In this document: piece by piece, positions 11,626 to 20,759 of the stretch
Layout of the letters: every line of letters begins with the position of its first letter
Numbering within the stretch: position 1 is the first letter of the stretch
Position numbers and translations under genes: made by a program
Source: Microbotryomycetes sp. JL201
Taxonomy: Eukaryota > Basidiomycota > Microbotryomycetes
NCBI GenBank assembly: GCA_033819885.1
Contig: JAQYUZ010000013.1
Span: forward strand, 124,001-188,000
Length of the DNA stretch: 64,000 nt
Direction of reading: 5' to 3'
The notes under the pieces: model-generated
Database searches by the model: none
What the model was told of the DNA's origin: nothing
The model's input: the letters and a program-made list of their open reading frames with translations, nothing else

Positions 11626-13488
11626 TCATTCGGTCTGTTTCAAAACGCTTACGCTCATGAGCCCACCAATGAACGCCTCCTCTATCGCGCCTCCGGGACT
11701 CGGTAAGCAGTATCGTGAGCAGTCACCGCTCGCCGCACTTCGCAAACCGACATCCGACGCCGGGCGACGTGTGGAGCTCTGATCGACGAGACTGCCGACG
11801 AATGGTGCGGACGCAGAACTGCCAACCATGCCAGAGCGCCAAACGCTCAGGCTCGTTTCGAGGTCGAGGAAAGGCACGCCGAATGCAGGCGCAATGATTG
11901 TTCGCACGACATGATTCTGTAATATGGTCTGCAGATTAAAGAAGAGCGTGTGTGCGTTGACGAGCGACCGAGTCTCTTTGCCGTCCACCATATCGGTCTT
12001 GAACAGCAACTTTGACAATGAAGGCTGCAACGTGTTCGGTGGCGGTCCGTCACCAGAAATCGTCCGCCAAGCCTTCCAAGCTGACGCCGGGTCCCCATCT
12101 GGCAGTGCAGGTGTACTACAGTCATGATGCGACCTCCAGCCACCACGGTAGAGAACGAGTTGGTCGAGCGGCGAGGGCGGCGCCCGAATCACGCGCAATG
12201 TGTCGAGCAGCTCTGGCAGCCATACGTCTTCTGTCATCCGCCATGCTGCTTCGAGAATTCTCAGACCCTGCTCCTCCAGAGCCAGCGCTGGGTCCGGTGC
12301 GAACAAATCGTCCCATGTTTCGTTGTGACCTCTGAGCGGTAGCGGTATCGGTGCCTTGCTGATGATGACGATATCTGACCTTCGTGAGTCGGCCATCCAT
12401 TGTTGATTGATCTCGCGGATGCCCGTCGATGGGTTCACGTAGGTCGGCGCCGTCTGAGCCGATGCATGGCGAAGGCCGTCGGCGCGCCTGTAGCGCAACA
12501 TTGTGCCGTATGATGGCGAGGTATACTTGTCGCCTTGACGATGCGCCAAGGGTGCCGTGAGTGCCTCTGCTTCTCTCTTGCTAATTGCTAGTGGCGGTTT
12601 CGGGAGCTGATGGAAGACGCGCTCGTCGAGGTCGCCGCTTTCGACAGACCGAGAAGAGCGAAGAATATCGCCACACAGTGAGTGCTCCTTGCAGTACAGG
12701 TCACCGTAGCATGTTTGCGATTTGAGAGAAGTCCAGTCGAGCAGCAGGTCATGCAACGAGAATTGCGGCGTATCGCCGACAAGCAGAGTCGACTTGTGAG
12801 CTATCAATTCGCAAAAACGGTGTCGAGAGAGCCTTTCGGTCGGAGAAGATCCGCTCGTTGCGCTTAAATCGCACGAGGGTGAGGGGACCCAGCGCCACTT
12901 GAGGGATTCGCGCACGTGCCAAGCGCCGCGATCGGCTGATGCCTCTCTACCTTTGTAGAAGCGTTTGTCGCAAGTTGCGTACACGGCCTCTTGCTTGTGC
13001 ACGAGCAGACCCGATTTGCCTGTCCCGGACCCGTCATAAACCCATTCGCCTTGGCCGCTCATACAGTCAAGATGCGTTTGAAGGACGTCTGCTTCGTCTT
13101 GATCTTTGATAGCAGTTCCAGGTACGCCGACGATGCTGCTCTTCAGCCCTGCGCGCTTTAGAGAAGAGCTTGTCTCGAGCTGAGCTGCTTCGGTCAAAGT
13201 ACTGAGCGCTTTGTCCCACGTTTCGAGTAATGTTGAGGGCAAGTGCAGAGTCGAAGGCAGCTTGTCTGATATCCTGATTGGCTCGTACGATGCTTGGTCA
13301 TGATGGTTTGTGGCGCGCTTGAGCAGTTTGCGGACCGCCTTATGTTGTCTGAGCGGCGCGTACAGCGGTGACGGCAACGACGTGGCCATGCCGACAGTCG
13401 AAAATACGCCTCGAGCAACGGTGAGCAGACAGCACAGCGCCAGCGCCGTGGTGCACATGATTGCATAGGCCACTGTGCGTTTGGCCAT
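11626..13488 (-). CDS. PC-esterase/TBL-like type II membrane protein with altered catalytic motifs
   Basis: Single-exon 620 aa protein. A signal anchor lies at residues 8-26 (IMCTTALALCCLLTVARG), so the bulk should face the Golgi lumen. The body has the layout of fungal PC-esterase proteins, the SGNH-like family that includes plant TBL polysaccharide O-acetyltransferases: a Cys-containing block before WRWVPSPSCDL, then KSTLLVGDTPQFSLHD, later a tryptophan-rich middle, and at the end GDCSRYCLPSPGG. In active family members the first motif is GDS and the last is DxxH (DCSHxCLP). Here they read GDT and DCSR, so the nucleophile Ser and the His are both replaced, although the frame is intact. It may be a pseudoenzyme or use Thr. 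The family call is moderate, made from motif memory. It is divergent to HSBP1 (320 bp). Confidence 0.65.
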   Translation of the reverse strand: MAKRTVAYAIMCTTALALCCLLTVARGVFSTVGMATSLPSPLYAPLRQHKAVRKLLKRATNHHDQASYEPIRISDKLPSTLHLPSTLLETWDKALSTLTEAAQLETSSSLKRAGLKSSIVGVPGTAIKDQDEADVLQTHLDCMSGQGEWVYDGSGTGKSGLLVHKQEAVYATCDKRFYKGREASADRGAWHVRESLKWRWVPSPSCDLSATSGSSPTERLSRHRFCELIAHKSTLLVGDTPQFSLHDLLLDWTSLKSQTCYGDLYCKEHSLCGDILRSSRSVESGDLDERVFHQLPKPPLAISKREAEALTAPLAHRQGDKYTSPSYGTMLRYRRADGLRHASAQTAPTYVNPSTGIREINQQWMADSRRSDIVIISKAPIPLPLRGHNETWDDLFAPDPALALEEQGLRILEAAWRMTEDVWLPELLDTLRVIRAPPSPLDQLVLYRGGWRSHHDCSTPALPDGDPASAWKAWRTISGDGPPPNTLQPSLSKLLFKTDMVDGKETRSLVNAHTLFFNLQTILQNHVVRTIIAPAFGVPFLDLETSLSVWRSGMVGSSASAPFVGSLVDQSSTRRPASDVGLRSAASGDCSRYCLPSPGGAIEEAFIGGLMSVSVLKQTE

Positions 13489-13807
13489 GCTTGGGGCCGT
13501 GCAGTCGAGTCACGCTGGGGCAGCAGTTGCTGTCAGGCGGGTCGCGTGACATGTGGTGGATAACTCACGTGCGGCAGAGTGTGTTGACCGGCCAGCTATG
13601 ACCAGCGCTGGCAGCTGGACGATCGTCAAGGCACGCGTCGCGACGCGGCCGGCTAGACTCCAGCTACCGACTCGTTGCATGAGCGCATACCGACAGTCAT
13701 ATTGGTCGACTGAGCGTGTGTAGTCCGGCCTTGACCAGCGCCACTTTGCTGCACCTCCTGTTGAATGAACGACGTCTCCTCTCTCGCAAGCGCCCTGCAC
13801 GCTAAGC

Positions 13808-14348
13808 ATGACATCGCTGCGACCGCTGTCTGTGAGCTCACCGCGATCTCTGACATCTCCCAAGCCGTCGTACTCGTCTACGCATTCGACGTCGCCGCGA
13901 CTTGGTTCGTCGACAGCGAGCGATGCGGCAAACAACAGACCAGCTGGGTCACCCAGCCTCGGCGCAGCATCAAGCCAAGCACAGAGCTCGTCAAAGGCTA
14001 TCGGCTTGGGCTTAGGTGTTGCCGTTGCTGAGGACGCCAAGGCAGAGGTGACGAGCCCTGTTGAGCTGACACAATTCGTGCGTGACTGGGCTTGATGTTC
14101 ATACAAGAGTGCTGACAAGGACCAACCCAGGTCGACAACTTGCTCAACGACCTAGAATCGCGGTTCGATGCCATCTCGTCCGACGTACTCTCTCGACGTG
14201 AGCTTGATCAATCGGACTGTGACAGCGCCATGCTGACTTTGATTCAGTCAACTCGTTGTCTACTCGTGTCGATTCGCTCGAGTCGTCTTTGAGTGAGCTC
14301 ATGTCTGGCAACAGCTCGGCGCCACCTCGGCCAGATTCAAAGGCGTAG
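13808..14348 (+). CDS. HSBP1: Heat shock factor-binding protein 1 homologue with N-terminal extension
   Basis: Exons 13808-14077, 14131-14197, 14248-14348 give 145 aa. The last 60 residues are a clear HSBP1 coiled coil: VELTQFVDNLLNDLESRFDA, then ISSDVLSRLNSLSTRVDSLE, then SSLSELMSG, with the conserved ELTQFV...LL...QxRF...S pattern and heptad leucines. HSBP1 forms small trimeric or hexameric coiled coils and binds the HSF trimerisation domain in animals; it is also linked to WASH assembly. The usual protein is about 75 aa, so the first 85 residues (Ser/Ala/Pro-rich, no recognised domain) are an addition. Another Met in this part could be used, but none lies immediately before the coiled coil in exon 1. 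All splice junctions are GT-AG and keep frame. Confidence 0.85.
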
Positions 14349-14864
14349 AGTCGTGAAATCTTGTGTTTCATCTTTGGAAACATTGTTGTGTGTATTTTAC
14401 GATCATTTGAGAGAGTCTGTTGCGGTCCGTGGACTAGTTGCTGGTCTCCGTAGTAGCATCTTCGCCAGTATTTGTGGACAAAGGACAAAATTCGTCTTTC
14501 GCTGCTTGATTGTTGATTGATATGCGCTTGTTAGCTAGTAAGATCGCTTCATCAGATCCAGCTCAATGTCATGTGCGACGTCTCGTTTTGGAGAAGCGAT
14601 CTACACAAAACCGAAAACACATTGGAACCGCGACCGGCCCGCCCCGACCACCTTGCAAAACTTCAGAGGCGAGTATGCGTCGCGTGTGTACCTCTCGTAT
14701 GTAGCAATCCGCCGTAGCTACTCAAAAATAGACGTCGGCTCTGTGTCTTCCAGGGCGGGAAACGCTGCCCCGAAAGGCTCCCTAAACGCGGGGAAATAAA
14801 GTTGATCGCGATGGTCGTTGCAGTCAGTCTCTGAGCTCAGTTAACTTCAAGGAGTCTTTCGATC
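14349..14864. other. Intergenic region upstream of the P450 locus
   Basis: About 515 bp between HSBP1 and the P450 start. Short open frames on both strands have no recognisable content. A C/G-rich palindrome-like stretch lies near 14750-14800, just before an AAATAAAG. I see no RNA gene or repeat. Confidence 0.4.
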
Positions 14865-17205
14865 ATGTTGGCCAAAGAGATACACACTCAAATCGAAGCT
14901 TATTCGGCGACGGTGTCGCCCTGGCACGCAGGACTGGTGGCGTTTACAGTCTATCTGATCCTGCGCACAATATATTTGGTCACGCTGCACCCTCTCGCTA
15001 GTGTTCCTGGACCTTGGCTCGCTAGGATCTCCGACGTCTGGAAAGCTCGTGAAACGGCGAAAGGTCGCTATGTGACTTCGCTGCGGCGAGCACACGAAAA
15101 GTGGGGCCGTATCGTGCGTATCGGGCCGAATGAAGTCTCTGTCGTGGCACCAGAAGATCTCAAACAGATGTATGGCCACGGTACTAGATGGACCAAAGGT
15201 ACATCCGACGCGAGACGAGAGGTCCTCCTGGTTGATCATCTCCGCCCTTGCAGGCCCATTTTATCCGGCATGGTCCATCGGCGAGCGAGGCCACTTTTCA
15301 CACACCGACCCTCACCTTCATGGCCTAGGCCGACGAGCTGTTGCAGCAGCCTACTCGACCAACAACCTACTCGGACTAGAGGAGTTCGCGGACAATAACT
15401 GTTACAGACTGAGATCTTTGACTGTGCTGGGTCGGCGGACTTGGATCGCCGGTGGCGCTGAATTCTGTTCTCTGAGATTCTTTCGGATTCCCGATAGCTT
15501 AGTCATCTTCTCACGCTTGGTGTAGCTTCTTATAGCTGTCGGGGAGGCGTTCTCTTGTTCTCCCTCAGATCGTTTACTCTGTGTATCCGCTCTGACTGAG
15601 AAGCTTCCTGACAGGTCAGTGCAACCTCAGATCGTTTACTCTGTGTATCCGCTCTGACTGAGAAGCCTCCTGACAGTGCACAGCATCAATAACCCGGCCA
15701 AATTGTTTGGCTATTTTGAGCGGGCCGCTTTGTCAAACTCGGTGGCCGATCTGACACAGTTGGTCGAATGTGAGTTTGTCTGATGAGATTCCTCATTCGA
15801 CAAGCTCAAAGGTGTGACGGACAGGGTTCGCTTACGATACTGTTAGCGAGATGAGCTGTGGAAAACCGTTCGGTGAGATAGTCCGGGTCTATGTGGTTCT
15901 CTTTGATCTTGAACGTTCTCGATCCTACGTAGGCTTTCTCGATTCCGGTTCGGGGAATTCTCCCCGTGCTTGCGGACGGCACAGCATTCCTCGTGCTTAC
16001 CTCTTGCTTCAGTGATTGGAGCTGGATCGTTCCGACCGCTCCTTTCCATATGCTCCTACAAACACTGCTGGGTGACAAGGGTCCGGTTTTGTTCGTCAAG
16101 TTCTCGACAGCTCTCGTGAACGAACGCCTTCGCCTGAGAGAGAACGATCCCGAGGCATTTGCAGACAGTGCGTTTACTCGCCTTGTCACTTCAGCACTTC
16201 TCTGTAATCCTGAGCGAGTCGCTGGAACCTCGCAGAGACCGACATGCTGTCGCATCTTTTGAAGGCCGTTGACCGTCAACCAAGCAACTCATCACCAAGA
16301 ATCGGGTCATGAACGTGCGCATGGCCCCCTGGATGTTTTTTTTTCTCGAAGACGCTGACTCATTTTGGCTTCTGTAATATAGGAGTGCTCCACTTTGGTG
16401 TGAGTACAGAGACTTCTCGTGGGTTCCAGGGTTGCATGGATACTGACACAATCGCTTGCAGCATAGCAGGGGCAGATACGACAAATACGAGCATGTGCGC
16501 CTTTCTTGGCTACGTGTACGATCCGCAGAACGCCACGACGCTTCAGAAACTGCGTGACGAGGTCGCGCAAGCGATCGACGAAGGCAAGCTGAGCTTCCCC
16601 GTGCCTTATGCTCAAGGCGCCAACCTCGAGTTCATGCAAGCATGCATCAAGGAAGCCAACCGCATGCATCCCGCTGTCGGAATGACGTTGCAACGAGTTG
16701 TGCCACAAGGCGGAGCGCACGTCGGTGGTCGATTTTAAAAGGAAGGAACGCTCGTTGGTCAATCTGCATGGCAGGTGCATTACGACGAGCGAGCGTACGG
16801 CAAAGATGCACACTTGTGGAGACCGGAGCGGTGGCTCGAAGAGGAAGCCAAATCCGATCTTTCAAAGTACAACCTCGCGGTGAGTCTGGATGTGCCATCA
16901 CATCTCACTGAAAAAAAAACCCCCCCGATGCTCATACCTTGGAAACGGCAGTTTGGACAAGGCTCGCGAATCTGCCTGGGCAAGAACATTTCCATTCTCG
17001 AGATGCTTAAACTGCTGCCTGTGAGACTGTGTGGTTCACTCGCGTGTTCATTCAGGCAATCTGATAGCTCATTATCAACCTGCAGTCGCTCGTTTGGCAT
17101 TGGGACTTGATCTTTGAAGACTACGAGAAGCCATTTACGGTGAACGAGAGCTGGTTCACGGTGCCGAGCGAGTTAAAATGTCGCTTGCGCAAGCGAGATG
17201 TGTAG
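14865..17205 (+). pseudogene. Cytochrome P450 (pisatin demethylase-like), decayed
   Basis: Homology runs from the membrane anchor to the end of the fold: Met at 14865, HAGLVAFTVYLILRTIYLV, the PGP hinge (SVPGPWLARI), then GPFYPAWSIGERGHFS across a normal intron. Later come YDTVSEMSCGKPFGFLDSG, a DMLSHLLKAVD helix, the IAGADTT helix I, the EANR ExxR helix, WRPERWL, and the heme loop FGQGSRICLGK. It is interrupted in several ways. There is an in-frame TAA at 16736-16738 in the GRF-KEGT loop, and reading resumes in the same frame. Frames shift near 15955 and near 16275. A 52-nt segment is duplicated at 15563-15676, in a part where I find no P450 reading. Heme and ExxR residues are intact, so decay looks recent. 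Sequencing errors could explain one break but hardly all. Confidence 0.8.
15563..15676 (+). repeat. Tandem duplication of 52 nt with a 10-nt spacer inside the P450 pseudogene
   Basis: Copy 1 is 15563-15614 and copy 2 is 15625-15676, separated by GTCAGTGCAA. They differ at one position (aagcTtcc versus aagcCtcc). Each copy ends in CTGACAG, a usable 3' splice site, and the spacer begins GTCAGT, a usable 5' splice site. The near identity points to a recent duplication. Confidence 0.9.
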
Positions 17206-17356
17206 TCTCAAAGCTATTCCGTGCATTATTGTATCAAACGTGAAATTCAATCGCCTATGGTGTTTGCGTGGCGATGCTTGGAACGTCGTGCAGCTGGGAT
17301 CCTTTCTTTTTCTGCCACGCATCCTCAGCTCCTTTGATCAAATTCCTGATCGAGCT

Positions 17357-19372
17357 TCAGTGACGGAAGGGATCCGCGTACAAGTCGCCAACGCGGTCGC
17401 TCCTGCCACTCTGGCCGCCTCTCGTCTCGCCCAACCAAGTTCGAATTTTCTCGCCTTCAATCGGACGGCTCGCCTGCCCGTCTGCCGCTGATGGGGAGGA
17501 GGGGAACACTGTTGCAGGGCGCGTAAGCCATGAGCGACGCGCTCACGCCGCTGCGACAGGCACTTACTGACGCGCAGGGTCGTCGCAAGCCCACGCTTGA
17601 AACTGTCGCTGCGACTTCTTGGTCTCTGTCCAGCTGTTGAGGATTTTTCGCGATGACGCAGAGTCTGGCCTGCGATAGGTGGCTTGGACGACTTGATGGA
17701 CGGCTTGTAAGGCAGGACTGAAGACACTTCCTCCGAGGAAGACGAGATTGCGTTGGTAATCTTGGTCTCATCGAGAGGCGCCGCGAAAGACACTGTCTTG
17801 GACTCTGCCGAATCGTTGGTTGGCGTTGATGCGGCGGGCGTGTTGCTTTTGGATTGGGACAACGAGCGACTCAATCGCCTCGTTCGAGTCCACAATGATG
17901 GTTTGGGTGGAATTGTTTCCAAGTCAGACTTGTGCGCCGCGACGTGAGCATCGATGCGGCGCTTGGCTTTTGAGATTTTACGTGTGCGGTGAGCGGGCTC
18001 TGCAATTGTTGCATTCGAAGGCTTGCTGCCACGAAGGGCGTCAATGTCAAAACTTTCAATAATTGATTTGGGTGCGGGTGCGTGATGAGCTGGCGAAGAC
18101 GCGATCAAAGTGCTAGGGCTCTGTGTCAACGGCCGCTTCGACAGCAATTCTAGCATGTCTTGCGCAATCTACGGGAAATGTCAGCCCGATGCTTTGGATA
18201 TTGCACGTTAACGCACTTCGGGATCGAGGTCGTACGCTGTTTCGAGTTCTTGCTTGATCTGCTCGAGCTCCTTCCTGAGCTCGCCGATCTCTCCGTCTTG
18301 GTTGACAATCCGCTCGGCGTATCTACGGGTACTTGTGAGTAATTGTAACCTCACAAATCCGCGTCGACTGACTTGTGCTCGACGTTCGTAGTTTCTCGAA
18401 CGAGGTAATCGATCTGGACGGATATCAGCCACCGGAGCGTCATGAAAACAAGTGAAATCGACGCACTTCTGTTTCTGCAGACAAGATCTCCTCTTCGTAC
18501 AGCGTGTTACGGCGACGTTCACTTTTTACTGCATCGGCGAGATCTCGCAAAAGCTGGTCCTTGCTGAGCGTGCTAGCGTTCAGTGAATATGCGGAATTTC
18601 CGCTTGTCGTGCGCTGGCGCAATGTACCGAATCGCGTGTTCCCAGCCACTGGGGGTCCACCAGTACACCCTTCACTCGTCGATCGACCAGCCGAACGGAA
18701 AGGAGAGGCCAACCCTGCAGCCATTCCCGTGTTGATGCCGTCCTGCCTCGCGTCAGCTTCGAGCTGTTCATTTTCTGCGCTTGCTCGCCTAGTCAACTCG
18801 CGCATCGAGCCTTCCATATTGATCCACGGCTGGTCTGGCGACTCGCTAGGAGCGTTGTAGCTTGCACCTGGTGGCAAACTCCTCGTCCCCTGACCAGTGT
18901 TGGTGGCAGACGACTGGGTCGTGACAGGCTGAGCTTGTCGAACGACGTCTGAAGCAACAATGCGAGCACCTTCCTTGCGACCAATGACGGCATGTCGTAG
19001 CTCGAATGGAGAAGCTGGAGTCACGGGTGGGCTCATGCTTTGTCGATTTGGTACAGCAGGATGCTCGACGTGTGCGAGTGGTGGAGATGACATCGTCGTT
19101 GATTCTGGTCGCGTCAACGCAGTATCGTATGAAGTTGACCGTGATCTGTTGTTTGTTGCGGTTGTGTCGGACCACGCAGATGTCAAATGTGCTTGCGACT
19201 TCCCTTTGTCTTGATTGCCGAGATGCACGGGAGACGCGATCTGGGCCGCTGGCGTCGAACCAGGAGCGCAATCAGACAGATAAGATGCAAGTGTTTGCGA
19301 GAATGAGCTGATGCTGGTGAGCTCGAGCGGCGGCGGTCGATGCCGTGAGGGCACGGCAGGGAAGCGCGACAC
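17357..19372 (-). CDS. Coiled-coil protein of unknown function
   Basis: At least five exons, all GT-AG. The Met at 19372 opens a 302-codon first exon (18467-19372), Ser/Thr/Pro-rich and probably disordered, ending in a charged helix (KDQLLRDLADAVKSERRR and YEEEILSAETE). The following exons continue the coiled coil: IDYLVRETTNVEHK, YAERIVNQDGEIGELRKEL, EQIKQELETAYDLDPE. A basic Ser-rich region follows (RTRKISKAKRRIDAH). A short last exon ends EGEKIRTWLGE...DLYADPFRH at 17357. I do not recognise the family. The architecture (disordered head, about 90-residue coiled coil, basic tail) is common to cytoskeleton- and polarity-related fungal proteins, but that is not evidence of function. An open frame reaches 19521 in another frame, so an extra 5' exon is possible. 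Confidence 0.6.
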
Positions 19373-19730
19373 GTCAATGCTTGACGGTGGCGACGAGGTG
19401 AGCGTCTCGTCGCCACTTGCAGCGGCAGTACAGCTTGGTATGGTGGACGTGAGGGCGAGAGGGAAAGAGCGCGGTAGACCCTTAACGGTTCACTTAGAGA
19501 CAACTCAGGAGCCATGGTCACTCAACACGCCCGACGGGTGCGACGAATCAACAAGTAGAGCGCTTCGGAGCCACACGCTTCGCACGCCGAGACTGGACGG
19601 ATGGCCAACGCAGCTCACTATTAAATTTTGGCTATGCGAACATAACGGTCCCCGCTAGCCTGAAGCTGAGCCTAGCGCACGGCGAGGTCTGACTACACGG
19701 GCTACAAGGTTTAAAATTTCAAGCGACAGA

Positions 19731-20618
19731 TTACTTTGAAAGGAGCTTGTTCCACTTGTTTGACCTTTTGTGCAGCTCGTCATGGCCAAGAATGATTTGC
19801 GACAAGGACTCTTGATCTGCCGTGTCGCCATATTCGCTGTCGGATGCGACACGGCTGTACTCTAGCCCAGGGTCATTTGACGTGCTCTCGATCTTGATTT
19901 TCGATGCGTGGTGGCTTGCAAAGTCGAGTGTGCGATTCACGCGCTCGTCGAGACGACGAAGCTTTTCTTGCGTACGAGCTTGCGCTCCAGTAGCCGTCAA
20001 AGTTTTTGGCTCTCGACGAGGGCTTCGTGGCGTGATCAAAGGTGGACCGAAGGTTTGAGTGCTGCCGCGTGATTGCTTGACCACGCTGATTTGATGCGCG
20101 TCAGAACGAGAACTTGCAGCTCCTGGGTCCATTGGTGAATCTTTGACGAGCCTTTGTTTGGCGTTACTAGCGCGCCACTCGGCGAGCTTGTCCCTCACGC
20201 ACGACTGTGTCTGCTTGCTCCCCACCTCTGATTCACCTTTCAACAGGCTGAGGTACTGCTGCGCCTCTGCTTCACCGCAAGACAATGCGCTGTCTAACTG
20301 CTCTCGAACTCGCGCCACCTCTCGTCTCAAATGCGTCAAGATTGCTTCGTTTCTTCGGTATTCTTGCTCGTAAGTTCCTTCGACGAGCAACAAGTGTTCA
20401 TGTTTCGCGTTCAGCTGAACGAAAAAAGAAGGACGTATCAGAAACGAATCTGAGGCTGCGACGCAATGGCGACGCGCCTGCTGCTCCGTTGCCTCGACTT
20501 CGCGAGCCAATTCGACGCCTCTCGCCTTCTCCTTTCTCAGCTCGGCAGCGAGCGCTCGCAGCAAGTCTTCCTTTGACGTGCGAGCTTGCGCGACTGGATT
20601 TGAACCCTGAAGCGTCAT
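19731..20618 (-). CDS. Coiled-coil protein of unknown function (second)
   Basis: Open from the Met at 20618 (MTLQGSNPVAQ) to 19731, about 295 codons. A stretch in the middle (DSFLIRPSFFVQ) is flanked by GTCGCA and TTCAG and is hydrophobic, unlike its surroundings. It is probably a 51-nt intron that happens to keep frame, leaving about 278 aa. Helices on both sides then join as one coiled coil: RKEKARGVELAREVEATEQQ and NEAILTHLRREVARVREQL. The rest is Ser/Arg-rich, with one more helix (EKLRRLDERVNRTLDF). No family recognised. It lies in the same orientation as the preceding coiled-coil gene, 359 bp away, but the two sequences are not obviously paralogous. An alternative start at 20669 is non-ATG and I reject it. 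Confidence 0.55.
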   Translation of the reverse strand: MTLQGSNPVAQARTSKEDLLRALAAELRKEKARGVELAREVEATEQQARRHCVAASDSFLIRPSFFVQLNAKHEHLLLVEGTYEQEYRRNEAILTHLRREVARVREQLDSALSCGEAEAQQYLSLLKGESEVGSKQTQSCVRDKLAEWRASNAKQRLVKDSPMDPGAASSRSDAHQISVVKQSRGSTQTFGPPLITPRSPRREPKTLTATGAQARTQEKLRRLDERVNRTLDFASHHASKIKIESTSNDPGLEYSRVASDSEYGDTADQESLSQIILGHDELHKRSNKWNKLLSK

Positions 20619-20759
20619 GATGAGGAGCCCGCTTTGTCCAAGCTTGCAGTCTGTTGCACGCAAGCACACAGTCCTCGGACACGAACTCCTGGCAGATACC
20701 GGCGAGAATGAGCATATCTTCGTTATCAGAGCCTATGTGCAAATGTATTGTACAACTGA

